A stretch of 64,000 nt of DNA from JACPNO01 sp963825405. GTDB taxonomy: Bacteria; Acidobacteriota; Terriglobia; Bryobacterales; Bryobacteraceae. The stretch spans positions 1 through 64,000 of the forward strand of contig CAWGTB010000004.1 in NCBI GenBank assembly GCA_963825405.1, written 5' to 3'. Position numbers and translations under genes: made by a program. This document shows, in pieces, positions 33,844 through 44,130 of the stretch (its first letter is position 1; each line of letters opens with the position of its first letter). The notes under the pieces are model-generated. The model was not told where the DNA came from, made no database searches, and saw only the letters and a program-made list of their open reading frames with translations.

Positions 33844-36282
33844 TCACTCATAACGCAGCGCCACCATGGGATCGAGACGTGTAGCCCGGCGCGCCGGAAT
33901 ATAACTTGCGCCCAGAACGACGGCCGCCAGCAGCAGCGAGACCAGCGCAAAGGTGAGCGGATCGGTTGCGGTGACGCCGTAGAGCAGGCTGGCCATGAGC
34001 CGGGTGAGGGCGAGCGCGCCTGCCACGCCGAGCGCCACGCCCGCGCCTGCCAGAGTCAGCGCGTGCCCGATCAGCATTCCCAGCACGTCGCGCCGCTGGG
34101 CTCCGAGCGCCATGCGCAAACCAATTTCATGGGTGCGTTGCGTGATGCCATACGCCATCACGCCGTAAATTCCGACCGCCGCCAGCACCATCGCCAAGCC
34201 CGCGAAAATGGCCAGCAGCAGCATGTTGAAGCGGCGCGAGCCCACCGACACCGCCATCACCTGGTCCATGCTGCGGACGCGATAGACAGCAATATCTTTG
34301 TCGAGCGACTGCACCTCGCGGCGCAGCAGGCCGGCCAGTGCCGGGATGTTCATCGTCCCCGAAGCGCGAGCGACCAGGTACATCGCGTCGCGGGGAACCT
34401 GCGCGTACGACACATACAGATGTGGCGCAGGCTCGGCATCGAGACCATCGTGCACGTCGGCGACTACTCCCACAATTTCCGGCGAGAGCTTGTCGCCGTA
34501 GTCGATCTTCAGGCGCTTTCCCAGCGGGTCTTCATTGGGCCACCAGCGGCGGGCCATGGCCTCGCTGATGACGACGACTTGCGGCGTGGTCTCGGTGTCC
34601 TGCTCGCTGAACGTACGGCCCTTGATGAGCGAAATTCCCATCACGTGGAAATAGTCCGGGCTCACCCAGGCCATTTCCGTCGTGATGAATTCTCCAGCCG
34701 GCAGCGCGGGCCTGCCGAGAATTGAAAACGTGTTGTCGAAATTCAAACCAGTCAACGGAAGATCGCTCACCGCGGCTGCCGATTCGACGCCAGGAACGTT
34801 CTTAAGCCTTTCGACCACCCGCCGGTAAAAAGCGCGGAAGACAGCGGGATTGTCGTAGGGCGGGTCGGCCAGCGCCAGGCGCAGAGTCAAAACGTTGTCC
34901 GTGCGGATGCCCGGATTCACTCCCGTCAGGCGGCTGAAACTCGCCACCAGCAAACCCGCGCCGATCATGAGCATCAGCGAGAGCGCGATTTCGGCGACCA
35001 CCAGCCCGCTGCGCAAGCGGATTCGTCCGCTGCCGCCGGATGCCGAACTGCGGCCACCTTCCTTCAGCGTATCCGCTGCATCCGTTTGCGAAGCGGCCCA
35101 CGCCGGCGCGATTCCGAACAGAATGCCCGTCACCACTGAAACACCCAGCGTGAAAGCCAGCACCCAGCCATCCACGCGTATTTCAGCTGGCTCGCGGAAT
35201 GGTGTCCGGACCAAGCGCGATCAGAGAATCGGTGCCCCATTGCGCCAGCAAAACGCCGAGCGCTCCTCCGACGATCGAAAGCACGACACTCTCCGTCAGT
35301 AACTGGCGCACCAGACGGCTGCGGCCGGCGCCCATTGCAGCGCGAATCGCAATTTCCTTGGCGCGCGCGGTAGAACGCGCCAATTGCAGGTTAGCTACGT
35401 TGACGCAGGCGATGAGCAGCACGAATCCCACCGCGCCCAGAAGGATCCACAACGCCTGCCTCACTCCTCCAACCAGATATTCTTGCAGCGGCACGACTGT
35501 TGCCGCCGCCGCGGTGAATTCGTCCGGATGTTCCTGCTTGATGCGCGCCGCGATCGTCGTCATCTCATCGCGTGCCCGATCCACGGTCGACGCCGGGCTT
35601 CAGGCGGCCGAATACGCGCAGATAGTGCGATCCGCGCCAGTGCATGGATTTATAGGAAACCTGGCGTTCGAGCGGCACCCAGAGGTCGACGTCTTTAGTC
35701 GGGGAACTGGAAACCGGCCGGCATGATACCGACCACGGTGTATTTCTCGCCATCGAGCGTGAGCGCGCGGCCGAGAATGCGCCGGGTCTGCTCCCATGCT
35801 GCGCTGCCACAATGCTAAGCTGAGAATCACGGTGCGCGTGGCTTCCGGCCGGTCGTCTTCCGGTAGAAAATTCCGCGGCCGCGCACGGGACTCATGCCCA
35901 GCATCGGAAACAGACTGGCGGATACACCGGCTCCCTGCAACCGTTCGGCATCCGCGCTGCGGCCTTCGATCGTAGTCAGCACAAAACCTTGCTTCATACT
36001 CGCGGCTAACTGTTCGAAGACCTGGTTCCGCTCGCGCCAATCCAAAAAATTGGCGGGACTGAGGTTGCCCTGTTGGCCGGCCTGCTGGCTCTCGAATGCC
36101 ATCACCAGCCGGGATGGGTCGCGATACGCCAGGGGCTTGAGCAGCACGCCGTTCACGACGCTGAAGATAGCGGTGTTGGCGCCAATGCCCAATGCCAGCG
36201 TCAGCACCGCTACGGCCGTGAAGCCGGGGCTCTTCAACAGCGTGCGTAATCCGTAGCGCAAATCCTGCCAGAGCGTTAGCAT
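33844..36282 (-). CDS. ADOP-type permease 3 (several frame breaks)
   Basis: About 812 codons from ATG 36282, preceded by TGAGG. It opens LTLWQDLRYGLRTLLKSPGF with LALGIGANTAIFSVVNGVLL, then passes through frame changes near 35825, 35700, 35585 and 35210, before a long clean second half ending ARRATRLDPMVALRYE. The middle membrane block LLGAVGFVLLIACVNVANLQ is present. All parts of the family are present in order, so this is probably a functional gene with a poor stretch of sequence, but a decayed copy among intact siblings cannot be excluded. It overlaps or abuts the upstream permease stop. Confidence 0.75.
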
Positions 36283-36289
36283 GAAGGCC

Positions 36290-38708
36290 TCATTCATTGC
36301 GAAGTACGAACATGGGGTCGACGCGAGTGGCGCGTCTTGCCGGAATATAACTTGCGACCAGCGCCGAAGCGGTGAGCGCGGCCGAGACGGCGCCGAACGT
36401 CATCCAATCTGTAGCGCTCACGCCAAAAATCAGTTTGGAGAGGAAACGCGCCAGCAGCATCGAGACGGAGAGACCAATCGCCAGGCCGATGGCGGTAACC
36501 AGCACGCTGCGGCCAATCACCATGCGCAGCACGCTCCCGGGTTCGGCGCCCAGCGCCAGGCGGATGCCGATTTCATGAGTGCGTTCCTCGACCGCGTAGG
36601 CCATCACGCCATAGACTCCGACGCACGCCAGCACCAGCGCGACAATGCCCAGCACCGTCATCATTACGGCCACGTAAGTCAGGCCGATGATGGAATCCTT
36701 TATGACGCGGTCCAGCGTTTTCATGGTGAGCGGCAGGTCCGGGTCGACCTTGGCAACCGCCTGCAGCGCCGCCGCGATGAAGCTCAACGGATCGGCCGCG
36801 CAGCGCAGGGAGATGTAGCCGAAATTCTGCGGAGCTTGCAAGTAGGGGCGGTAGAGCGACGGCAGCGGGTCGCGCTCGTACCAGTCCTCATGGACGTCTT
36901 CCGCCACCCCGACGATGGTGAGCCAGGGACTCTCCACGTTGGCCGCACCAGCTTTGATGTGCCTGCCCAGCGGATTCTCACCGGGAAAGTAACGGCGGGC
37001 CATGCGATCGCTGATGACGGCTACCCGCAGGGAATCCGGACCGTCCTGCTCGCCGAACTCGCGGCCATCGCGCAGACGGACGCGCATGGCTTGAAAATAG
37101 TTGGGGCTGATGGTTTGTATGTGGGCCACGCGGTACTCATTGGCCGCGGGCACGGGCTGGCCTTCGATGGTGAAGAAACGGGTTTCGCCGCCATCTCCGT
37201 AGGGAATGTGAGTCGAAATGGAAGCCGATTGCACTCGCGGAATGGCTTGCATTTGGCGCAAGGTTTCCTCATAGAAGACTCGCCGCGCAGGCATATCGCG
37301 ATACTTGCTATCCGGTAATTCGAAATGCAGAGTGAGCAGACTCTCCGGAGCGAAGTTTTGATTCACGTCGAGCAAGGCGCGCACGCCGCGCACCATCAGG
37401 CCTGCGCCCACCAGCAGAATCAGTGCCAGCGCCACTTCGCCCACCAGCAGAATGCTGCGCAAGCGGCGCCGCCCGCGACCTGCGGTCGAGCCTCTGCCGC
37501 CTTCTTTCAACGTCTCATTCAGATTGGGCCGCGAACCCTGTAGCGCCGGCGCGAGTCCGGAAATGATACCCGCTGCAATCGCCACCGCCATCGTGAACGC
37601 GAACGTTCGACCATCCAAGCGGATTTGCTGCCAGCCGGCGATAAACCTTTCGATATCGGGCGGCATGTTGCCTCGGATCAGCTCAATTCCCCATTGCCCG
37701 AGCAGCAGGCCGATCCCTGCGCCGGCCAGGGCGAGGATCACGCTTTCGGTCAGCATCTGGCGCATCACCCGCCAACGGCTGGCTCCCAACGCCGTGCGCA
37801 AAGCCATCTCACGCTGGCGTCCGGCGGCGCGGGCAAACTGCAGATTCGCTACGTTGGCGCAGGCAATCAGCAGCACGAATCCCACGGCGACCATTAGCAA
37901 TTCCGTGTACTCGCGGGTAAGATTTCCGTTGATGAAAATGCGCAGCGGCTGCAGCCAAACGCCCCAACCTTTGTTGCTGAGCGGATAGGCGACTTCCATG
38001 CGCTGGGCGATGGTTTCCATTTCGGCGCGCGCCTGACTTTCCGAAACGCCTGGCTTCAGGCGGCCAAGCACATTCAAGGTGTGCGGGCTGCGCTGGCTCG
38101 TCTCGGCCGGCGTCATCGCGAGCGGGACCCACAACTGGGCCGGCATGGGGTAAGTGAAACCCTTCGGCATCACGCCCGCGACGGTGAACGGCTTGCCATC
38201 CATCTTGATGGTCTTGCCGACGATCGCTCGATCGGAAGCATAGCGCCGCTCCCACAGCCCGTAGCCAAGCAGCTACCACCTGCTCTTTGCCGGGCTGAGC
38301 TTCTTCGGTGAGGAACGCGCGGCCGAGCATGGGCCGCACGCCGAGGGTATCGAAATAATCCGGCGACACGCGGAAGCCGATGGCCAGTTCCGGCTCACGC
38401 TCGCCGGTGAGATTTACGTTGATCCATTCCGACGCGATCAGGCGGTCGAAGGAGCGGTTCTGATTTTTCCAGTCTAAGTAATTGGCGGGCGCGACGGTAT
38501 TCCAGTCGGTCCGTTTGGGAGCTCGTTCCTGAACTGCCAGCAGGCGTTCGATGGATTCAAAGCCGACCGGTTTCAACAGGAACGCATCGGCCACACTGAA
38601 GATCGCGGTGTTCGCGCCGATGCCGAGGCCCAGCGTGAGCGCGACGATGATGCTGAATACGGGTTTTTTGGCGAGAACGCGGACCGCGTAGCGGATATCG
38701 TGGAACAT
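36290..38708 (-). CDS. ADOP-type permease 2 (one frame break)
   Basis: About 806 codons from ATG 38708, MFHDIRYAVRVLAKKPVFSI. The N-terminal motif is VALTLGLGIGANTAIFSVAD. The frame changes once near 38275 and continues WVPLAMTPAETSQRSPHTLN. The C-terminus ARRATRVDPMFVLRNE departs from the ALRYE ending of its siblings, making it the most divergent end of the six. Its stop overlaps an ATG of the next permease (AATGAATGA), so translation is probably coupled. Confidence 0.82.
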
Positions 38709-38725
38709 GCAACGTCACCTCTAGA

Positions 38726-38749
38726 AGGGCGGCTTTGAAACCCGCCCTT
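38726..38749. repeat. Palindromic GC-rich repeat, copy 4, at an ADOP stop codon
   Basis: AGGGCGGCTTTGAAACCCGC followed by CCTT, related to copies 1 to 3 with compensating-type changes in the centre. The TAA stop of ADOP permease 1 (38750-38748, minus strand) is formed by its edge. It fills almost all of the gap between permeases 1 and 2. Confidence 0.75.
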
Positions 38750-41198
38750 ACTCGTATCGCAATGCGATCAGCGGATCTACTTTCGTGGCCCGGCGCGCCG
38801 GCACATAACTCGCGATGGCTGCTACCGCCGTCAGCAGCGCGGCCACCGTCGCAAACGTCAGCGGATCGGTTGTGCTCACGCCAAAAAGCAGGCTGGTCAA
38901 TAGCTGGGTCAGCAGTACCGACCCAACCAATCCGGCCGCCACGCCGGATAGCGCCAGCACCAGGCCCTGGCGGACAATCTGTCGCAGCACATCATTCTGC
39001 CGGGCTCCGAGCGCCATGCGAATCCCGATCTCATGCGTCTTCTGCGTGACCGAATACGACATCACGCCGTAAATTCCCACCGCCGCCAGCAGCAGCGCGA
39101 CGCCGGCGAACGCGGCCAGCAGAATCACGGCGAAACGTTTGCGCGCCACCGATTCCGCCAGGCGCGTTTCCATGGTCTTGACGTCGTAGACCGGTTGATC
39201 CTGATCGACACTCAGCACTTCATTGCGAACGGCGGCGGCCAGCAGCGTGGGCTCGCCGCTGGTCCGGACCACCAGCGTCATCACCGGCGCCGGATCAATT
39301 GCCTGCGCGTGCGGAAAGTAGACCGCGCCCTTGGGCGCCGTATCCAACTGGCGGTGTTTCACATTGCCCACTACGCCGACGATGGTGGCATACGGTCCTT
39401 TTTCGGGGTCGTTAAAGGTCACCCGCCGGCCTAGCGGGCTTTCCTTGGGCCAATAAGTTTTCGCCAGCATTTCATCGATGATGGCCACTTGTTGCGCGCC
39501 GGGAGCGTCACTATCGGAAAAATAACGGCCCTGCAAAAGTGGGATGCGCATGGCGTTGAAGTAGCCGGGCGTCACCAGGCGGATATCGGAGTGAGGATCG
39601 GGCTCGCCTTTTTGCACTGGACGCCCCTCCATCGTGAAAGAGCCCGACCAGTTGCCGGTATTGCCGAATGGGATTCCCGTGGTCGCAGCGGCGGCCTGCA
39701 CTCCGGGCAGCGACGCAGTGCGTTCCAGCACGGTCTTGTAGAAAGCTGCAATCTGCGGTTGTTTGGCGTACTTGCTATCGGGCAGAACCATTTCCATGGT
39801 CAGCACGTTCTTGGCATCGAAGCCCGGACGCACGCCGCCCAGCAGCATGAAGCTGCGGATCATCAACCCGGCGCCGACCAGCAGCACCAACGCGAGAGCG
39901 ACTTCGGAAATCACCAGGAGCCCGCGCAGGCGCTGGCGCTGCACGCCGGCTGTGGCGCCGCCGCGTCCGCCTTCTTTAAGCGATTCGTGCAGATCGCTGC
40001 GCGAGACCTGAAAAGCCGGGGCGAGGCCAAACAGAATACCCGCCATCACGGAAGCACCCAGCGTGAACAGGAGCACTGTCGCATCGACCTGGACATTGCC
40101 CATCCGCGGCAGGTTCTGCGGCCCGAGCATACGCAGCAATTCGACGCCCCACATGGCCAGCAGCAGACCGAGGCTGCCGCCGATCAGCGAGAGTATTACG
40201 CATTCAGTGAGCAGTTGGCGGATGATGCGCCAGCGCCCGGCGCCCAGGGCGGTACGCACGGCGATCTCGCGATAACGCCCCGAAGCGCGCGCCAGCATCA
40301 GGTTGGCGACATTGGCGCAGGCGATGAGCAGCACGAAAGCCACCGCCGCCAGCAGTACCAGCAACGCGCTGCGCGTGTCGCCGACAACTTCGTCGAGCAG
40401 AGGCACGGCACTCATGTCCCAGCCGGTCTTGACAGGAAAATTATTGGGATATTGCTGCTGCAGGCGCTTGGCCATCAGTTTCATGGCCGCTTGCGCCTGG
40501 GCGGCGGAAACGCCCGGCGCCCGCCGCGCCAGCATGTACAACCACTGGTGCCCGCGCTCTTTGATGTCGCTGATCTGTTCCGGCTTGAGTGCCAGCGGCG
40601 TAAAGACGTCGATCTGGTATCCGGTGAACAATTGCAACGCCGCAGGCGCGACCCCTACCACAGAGTAATTCGCGCCGTTCAACGCTATGGTCTGGCCCAC
40701 CGTCTTGGGATCAGAGGCAAAGCGCCGCCGCCACAAACCGTCGCTGATCACCACTACGCGATTGGCTCCCGGTTTGTCTTCTTCCGCCGAAAACCAGCGT
40801 CCGGCGACTGGCGGCACACCCATCAGCGGGAAGAATCCCGCGGTGTTGTTCATGCCCAACACACGCTCCGGCTTGTCGGTGCCGGTGAGATTGTAATTGT
40901 TGATGTCAATGGCGGTGGTCGTCGCGAAGGTGTCTCTTAGCGCGCTGACATCCATGAAATCGGGAGCGGAAACACCGATTGAGGGCAGTCCTAATGCATT
41001 GAACTGGTCGTGAATCACCATGACCTGTTCAGGATGGGGAAGTGGCAGAGGGCGAAGCAGAACGGCGTTGACGACGCTGAAAATCGCGGTGTTGGCGCCG
41101 ATGCCGAGGGCGAGGGCAATTACGGCAATCGAAGCGAAACCCATGTTGCTGCGCAGCACCCGCAACGAATACCGGATATCTTTCAGCAACGTTTCCAC
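38748..41198 (-). CDS. ADOP-type permease 1 (first of six)
   Basis: 816 residues from GTG 41198, seven bases after AAGGAGG, frame intact. ADOP proteins are duplicated FtsX/MacB-like permeases without an ATPase, common in Acidobacteria and encoded singly or in families. This one starts METLLKDIRYSLRVLRSNMG with ALALGIGANTAIFSVVNAVL, has the middle membrane block LLAAVAFVLLIACANVANLM and ends ARRATKVDPLIALRYE. It follows the second ATPase by 60 bases and the fusion protein by one gene, so it is the best candidate partner for a MacA-MacB-like complex. Confidence 0.9.
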   Translation of the reverse strand: METLLKDIRYSLRVLRSNMGFASIAVIALALGIGANTAIFSVVNAVLLRPLPLPHPEQVMVIHDQFNALGLPSIGVSAPDFMDVSALRDTFATTTAIDINNYNLTGTDKPERVLGMNNTAGFFPLMGVPPVAGRWFSAEEDKPGANRVVVISDGLWRRRFASDPKTVGQTIALNGANYSVVGVAPAALQLFTGYQIDVFTPLALKPEQISDIKERGHQWLYMLARRAPGVSAAQAQAAMKLMAKRLQQQYPNNFPVKTGWDMSAVPLLDEVVGDTRSALLVLLAAVAFVLLIACANVANLMLARASGRYREIAVRTALGAGRWRIIRQLLTECVILSLIGGSLGLLLAMWGVELLRMLGPQNLPRMGNVQVDATVLLFTLGASVMAGILFGLAPAFQVSRSDLHESLKEGGRGGATAGVQRQRLRGLLVISEVALALVLLVGAGLMIRSFMLLGGVRPGFDAKNVLTMEMVLPDSKYAKQPQIAAFYKTVLERTASLPGVQAAAATTGIPFGNTGNWSGSFTMEGRPVQKGEPDPHSDIRLVTPGYFNAMRIPLLQGRYFSDSDAPGAQQVAIIDEMLAKTYWPKESPLGRRVTFNDPEKGPYATIVGVVGNVKHRQLDTAPKGAVYFPHAQAIDPAPVMTLVVRTSGEPTLLAAAVRNEVLSVDQDQPVYDVKTMETRLAESVARKRFAVILLAAFAGVALLLAAVGIYGVMSYSVTQKTHEIGIRMALGARQNDVLRQIVRQGLVLALSGVAAGLVGSVLLTQLLTSLLFGVSTTDPLTFATVAALLTAVAAIASYVPARRATKVDPLIALRYE

Positions 41199-41258
41199 GA
41201 GACGGCCTCCTTGGACACACTTCGAGCCAGCGACTTCCTCACGGTCCTCAAATGGACA

Positions 41259-41966
41259 CTAGGTGCTGGTTGCTTCGACGCTTTCTTCGACGATGCGCCC
41301 GTCGAACAGGCGGATGGTGCGGTCGGCGAAGCGGGCGTAGCGCGGATCGTGGGTCACCATGCAGATGGTGGCGCCGTTGCGATGCAGTTCGCGCATCAGG
41401 TCCATCACCGCTTCGCCGTTGGCGGAATCCAGGTTGCCGGTAGGCTCGTCGGCCAGAAGCACGGAAGGCGACCCGGCCAAGGCGCGAGCCACAGCTACGC
41501 GCTGCTGCTGACCGCCAGAGAGCTGGGACGGATAATGCTTGACGCGATGCGCCATGCCGACTTTCTCCAGCGCCTCATGCACGGCCTTCTTGCGCTCGGC
41601 CGAGGGCATGCCGCGATAGGTCAGGGGCAGCTCGACGTTTTCGTAAACGTTCAAATCGCCAATCAGATTAAACGCCTGGAAAATGAAGCCGATTTCGCGG
41701 TTGCGGATGCGCGCCCGCTCCGCCATTTTCAAACCCGCCACCGGTTTCCCGTTGAGCGTGTAATTGCCACCGGAAGGCGTATCCAGAAGTCCCAGAATGG
41801 CCAGCAGCGTCGATTTGCCGCAGCCCGATGGCCCGGATATCGACACGTATTCGCCCTTCTTCACTTCCATGTGAATGCCCGCCAGGGCATGCGTCTCCAC
41901 TTCATCCGTTACGAAGACTTTCGTCACCCCGTCCAGATGAATCATTGCCGCGGATCCATTCGCCAT
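41259..41966 (-). CDS. ABC transporter ATPase, MacB/LolD type (second copy)
   Basis: 235 residues, start ATG 41966 with GGGGAGAA upstream. Walker A GPSGCGKSTLLAILGLLDTP, Q-loop FQAFNLIGDLNVYENVELPL, signature LSGGQQQRVAVARALAG, Walker B VLLADEPTGNLDSANGEAV and H-loop VTHDPRYARFAD. It is very similar along its whole length to the ATPase at 43380, from which it differs mainly at the ends and in the linker around residue 75. It lies 12 bases after the fusion protein and before the permease run, consistent with a MacAB-type export complex. Confidence 0.92.
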   Translation of the reverse strand: MANGSAAMIHLDGVTKVFVTDEVETHALAGIHMEVKKGEYVSISGPSGCGKSTLLAILGLLDTPSGGNYTLNGKPVAGLKMAERARIRNREIGFIFQAFNLIGDLNVYENVELPLTYRGMPSAERKKAVHEALEKVGMAHRVKHYPSQLSGGQQQRVAVARALAGSPSVLLADEPTGNLDSANGEAVMDLMRELHRNGATICMVTHDPRYARFADRTIRLFDGRIVEESVEATST

Positions 41967-41978
41967 CCGTTTCTCCCC

Positions 41979-43232
41979 TCAGTTCAATCGAATGCGGTCG
42001 TGCAAATCCTGCGCGGACATATCCGACAGGATCACTGTATCCCCTACCTTAAGCCCGTCTACGATCTCGATGGTATTCACCGAGGCGCGGCCCAGCGTAA
42101 CCTTGGTGCGCGACGCATGCTGGCCATCCGGCTCCATCTTGAACAGCGTGATGGTGCTATTGGGCTGGCCAAACACCGGGCGGCCCACATAGACTACGTC
42201 AGCCAGATTCTCGATTTCGACGGTACCATCCACGCTGAGGTCCGGCCGTGCGCCGTTCGGCAGCGCGCCCATCAGCTTCACGTCCACGGTCACGGTGCCG
42301 TTAATCGAAGCTGGATCGATGCGGCTCACTTTACCCGGGATAATGCCGTTGCGGGTGTCGATGGAGGCGTTCTGTCCAATCTGGATGTCCTTGGCCTGGG
42401 TCTCGGCGATTTTCAGTTCAGCCTTGAGATGTTCAGGCTGGGTCACTTTGCACAACGCGAAGCCCGCGGTCACCTGCTGGCCGACTTCGACCAGCAATTG
42501 CTGCATAATACCGCTGATTCCGGCCCGCACCTTCAGCGCTTCCACCTGGCTTTTCTTCAACTCATACATGGCGCGCAAGCGGTCGATTTCCACCCGTTGC
42601 ACGGCAAGGTTGGCTTCCAAACCTTCCTGGGCGCTGGCCAGCCGCTGCTCCTCGATCTTGGTTCGCGTCGAGAGTTCCTGGGCTTTGACGGCCGACAGCT
42701 TCATGGTCAAGTCAGGAATGAGCCCTTCTTTCACCAGCTCGTTGTCGCGGTCGGCTTGCAGCTTGGCCACATTGTAGTCGGAGGTGACTTGCGCCGCCAG
42801 CGCCTTCTGATCCAGGCCATGGCTCTCCAAACTTACTTTCAAATCGGTGTAATGGGCCTCGGCGGATTTCAACTGGAATTCCGCCTGCAGCATGTCGGTC
42901 TGCAATTCGGGATTGCTGAGCTCAAACAGAATCGTGTTCGGCTGGATCGGCGTTCCGGCCAAAACCAGGCGCTTATCGACGCGGCCGTTGGTAGTGGCTG
43001 GAATCAGCAGGGTTTCTTCGGGAACCAGGGTTCCCAAGCCGCGATGCTCGATCTTGATCGGCCCGCGTTTTACGGTGTCGCGCCAAACCGTGGCGCCTTC
43101 TACGGTGGGAGCAGCCGGCTTGAGGCGTTTCAGCCCCCAGGAGATGAGCGGCACGGTGATGACGATCACCGAACCCCACACGATCCGGCGAATCAGCTTT
43201 TTACGGCCAGCGTCTTTGCGAGGGACATCCAT
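41979..43232 (-). CDS. HlyD/MacA-like periplasmic membrane fusion protein
   Basis: 417 residues from ATG 43232, after AGGGAGGAA. One N-terminal membrane anchor (about residues 17-38, IVWGSVIVITVPLISWGLK), then a lipoyl-like half with TLVPEETLLIPATTNGRVDK, a long coiled coil (about 95-215, rich in Lys, Glu and Gln), the second lipoyl half GISGIMQQLLVEVGQQVTAG, and barrel domains with GTVTVDVKLMGALPNGARPD and GRASVNTIEIVDGLKVGDTV. Such proteins link an ABC permease to an outer-membrane channel; no TolC gene is nearby. It lies between two near-identical ATPase genes. Confidence 0.9.
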   Translation of the reverse strand: MDVPRKDAGRKKLIRRIVWGSVIVITVPLISWGLKRLKPAAPTVEGATVWRDTVKRGPIKIEHRGLGTLVPEETLLIPATTNGRVDKRLVLAGTPIQPNTILFELSNPELQTDMLQAEFQLKSAEAHYTDLKVSLESHGLDQKALAAQVTSDYNVAKLQADRDNELVKEGLIPDLTMKLSAVKAQELSTRTKIEEQRLASAQEGLEANLAVQRVEIDRLRAMYELKKSQVEALKVRAGISGIMQQLLVEVGQQVTAGFALCKVTQPEHLKAELKIAETQAKDIQIGQNASIDTRNGIIPGKVSRIDPASINGTVTVDVKLMGALPNGARPDLSVDGTVEIENLADVVYVGRPVFGQPNSTITLFKMEPDGQHASRTKVTLGRASVNTIEIVDGLKVGDTVILSDMSAQDLHDRIRLN

Positions 43233-43250
43233 AGGGTTCCTCCCTAACAA

Positions 43251-43379
43251 GTGGCACGTGCCGTGCCATCCTAAAACCTAATTTAACTCATTGATTTGAT
43301 GAAGCGAAGGGGGGTGAGCACGGGACGGCGGTGTTCGTCTGCGGAATGCCACCGTCCCAGGAGCGGACACGATGCCAGA
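43251..43379. other. Gap with two small inverted repeats between ATPase 1 and the fusion protein
   Basis: It contains the perfect 10-base palindrome GGCACGTGCC at 43254-43263, inside a larger TGGCACGTGCCGTGCCA, close to the fusion protein ribosome-binding site. It also has a hairpin with arms 43322-43331 and 43349-43358 (GGGACGGCGG and CCACCGTCCC, one mismatch) just past the ATPase stop. The first could be an operator, the second an attenuator; both suggestions rest only on symmetry. Confidence 0.4.
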
Positions 43380-44072
43380 TCAGGCGACGGCTTGCTGCGT
43401 TTCTTCCACAATGCGGCCATCGAACAGGTGAATGCTGCGGTCGGCGATGCGGGCGTAGCGCGGATCGTGGGTCACCATGCAGATGGTGGCGCCGCCCTGG
43501 TGCAGGTCGCGCAGCAGGTCCATGACGGCTTCGCCGTTGGCGGAATCCAGGTTGCCGGTGGGCTCGTCCGCCAGCAGGATCGACGGCTTGCCCGCCAATG
43601 CCCGCGCTACCGCCACGCGCTGCTGCTGGCCGCCGGAAAGCTGCGACGGATAGTGCTTGGTGCGGTGCGCCATGCCCACTTTTTCCAGAGCTTCATGCAC
43701 CAGTTCCTTGCGTTCCTTGGCCGGCATCGAGCGGTAAGTCAGCGGCAATTCCACGTTTTCGTAGACGTTCAGATCGCCAATCAGGTTGAAGGCCTGGAAA
43801 ATGAAGCCAATCTCGCGGTTGCGGATGCGGGCGCGGTCGCGCATTTTGAGGCTCGCCACCGCCGTGCTGTTCAAATCGTAGGTGCCATCCGACGGCGTGT
43901 CCAGCAGGCCCAGAATGGCCAGCAAGGTGGACTTTCCGCAGCCCGAAGGCCCCGAAATTGAGACGTACTCGCCGCGCTGAATCTCCAGGTGAATCCCGGC
44001 CAGGGCGTGCGTCTCCACCTCGTCGGTGGTGAATACTTTAGTAACGGCTTCCAGTTTCAATAATGGCTGCAT
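43380..44072 (-). CDS. ABC transporter ATPase, MacB/LolD type (first copy)
   Basis: 230 residues from ATG 44072, with GGAGG close upstream. It has GPSGCGKSTLLAILGLLDTP, FQAFNLIGDLNVYENVELPL, LSGGQQQRVAVARALAGKPS, ILLADEPTGNLDSANGEAV and VTHDPRYARIAD. The protein appears to be a duplicate of the one at 41259, sharing long identical stretches. Having two interchangeable ATPases on either side of the fusion protein may allow service to several permeases, or one may be redundant. Confidence 0.92.
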   Translation of the reverse strand: MQPLLKLEAVTKVFTTDEVETHALAGIHLEIQRGEYVSISGPSGCGKSTLLAILGLLDTPSDGTYDLNSTAVASLKMRDRARIRNREIGFIFQAFNLIGDLNVYENVELPLTYRSMPAKERKELVHEALEKVGMAHRTKHYPSQLSGGQQQRVAVARALAGKPSILLADEPTGNLDSANGEAVMDLLRDLHQGGATICMVTHDPRYARIADRSIHLFDGRIVEETQQAVA

Positions 44073-44108
44073 GCAACCTCCATCCCCGACAAGTACGGGA
44101 GTAACGGC

Positions 44109-44122
44109 GGGGGAGTTCCCCC
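44109..44122. terminator. Short hairpin after the second HEAT gene (weak terminator or attenuator)
   Basis: GGGGG-AGTT-CCCCC forms a five-base GC stem just beyond the HEAT-2 stop codon and before the first ATPase. No run of U follows in the direction of transcription, so intrinsic termination would be poor. It may only mark an RNA-processing or stability site. Confidence 0.25.
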
Positions 44123-44130
44123 AAAGACGG

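Noticed and set aside
32863..34725. A 620-codon plus-strand frame across ADOP permeases 3 and 4
   Set aside because: It crosses two real genes on the other strand and has the biased composition of an antisense frame.
41010..43247. A 745-codon open frame on the plus strand opposite the ATPase and fusion protein genes
   Set aside because: It is antisense to genes with clear motifs, rich in His, Arg and Gln as expected for a shadow of GC-rich coding sequence, with no family signal.
24011..44072. The array as a defence or phage island
   Set aside because: There are no nucleases, methylases, integrases or phage structural genes; the content is transport and signalling.
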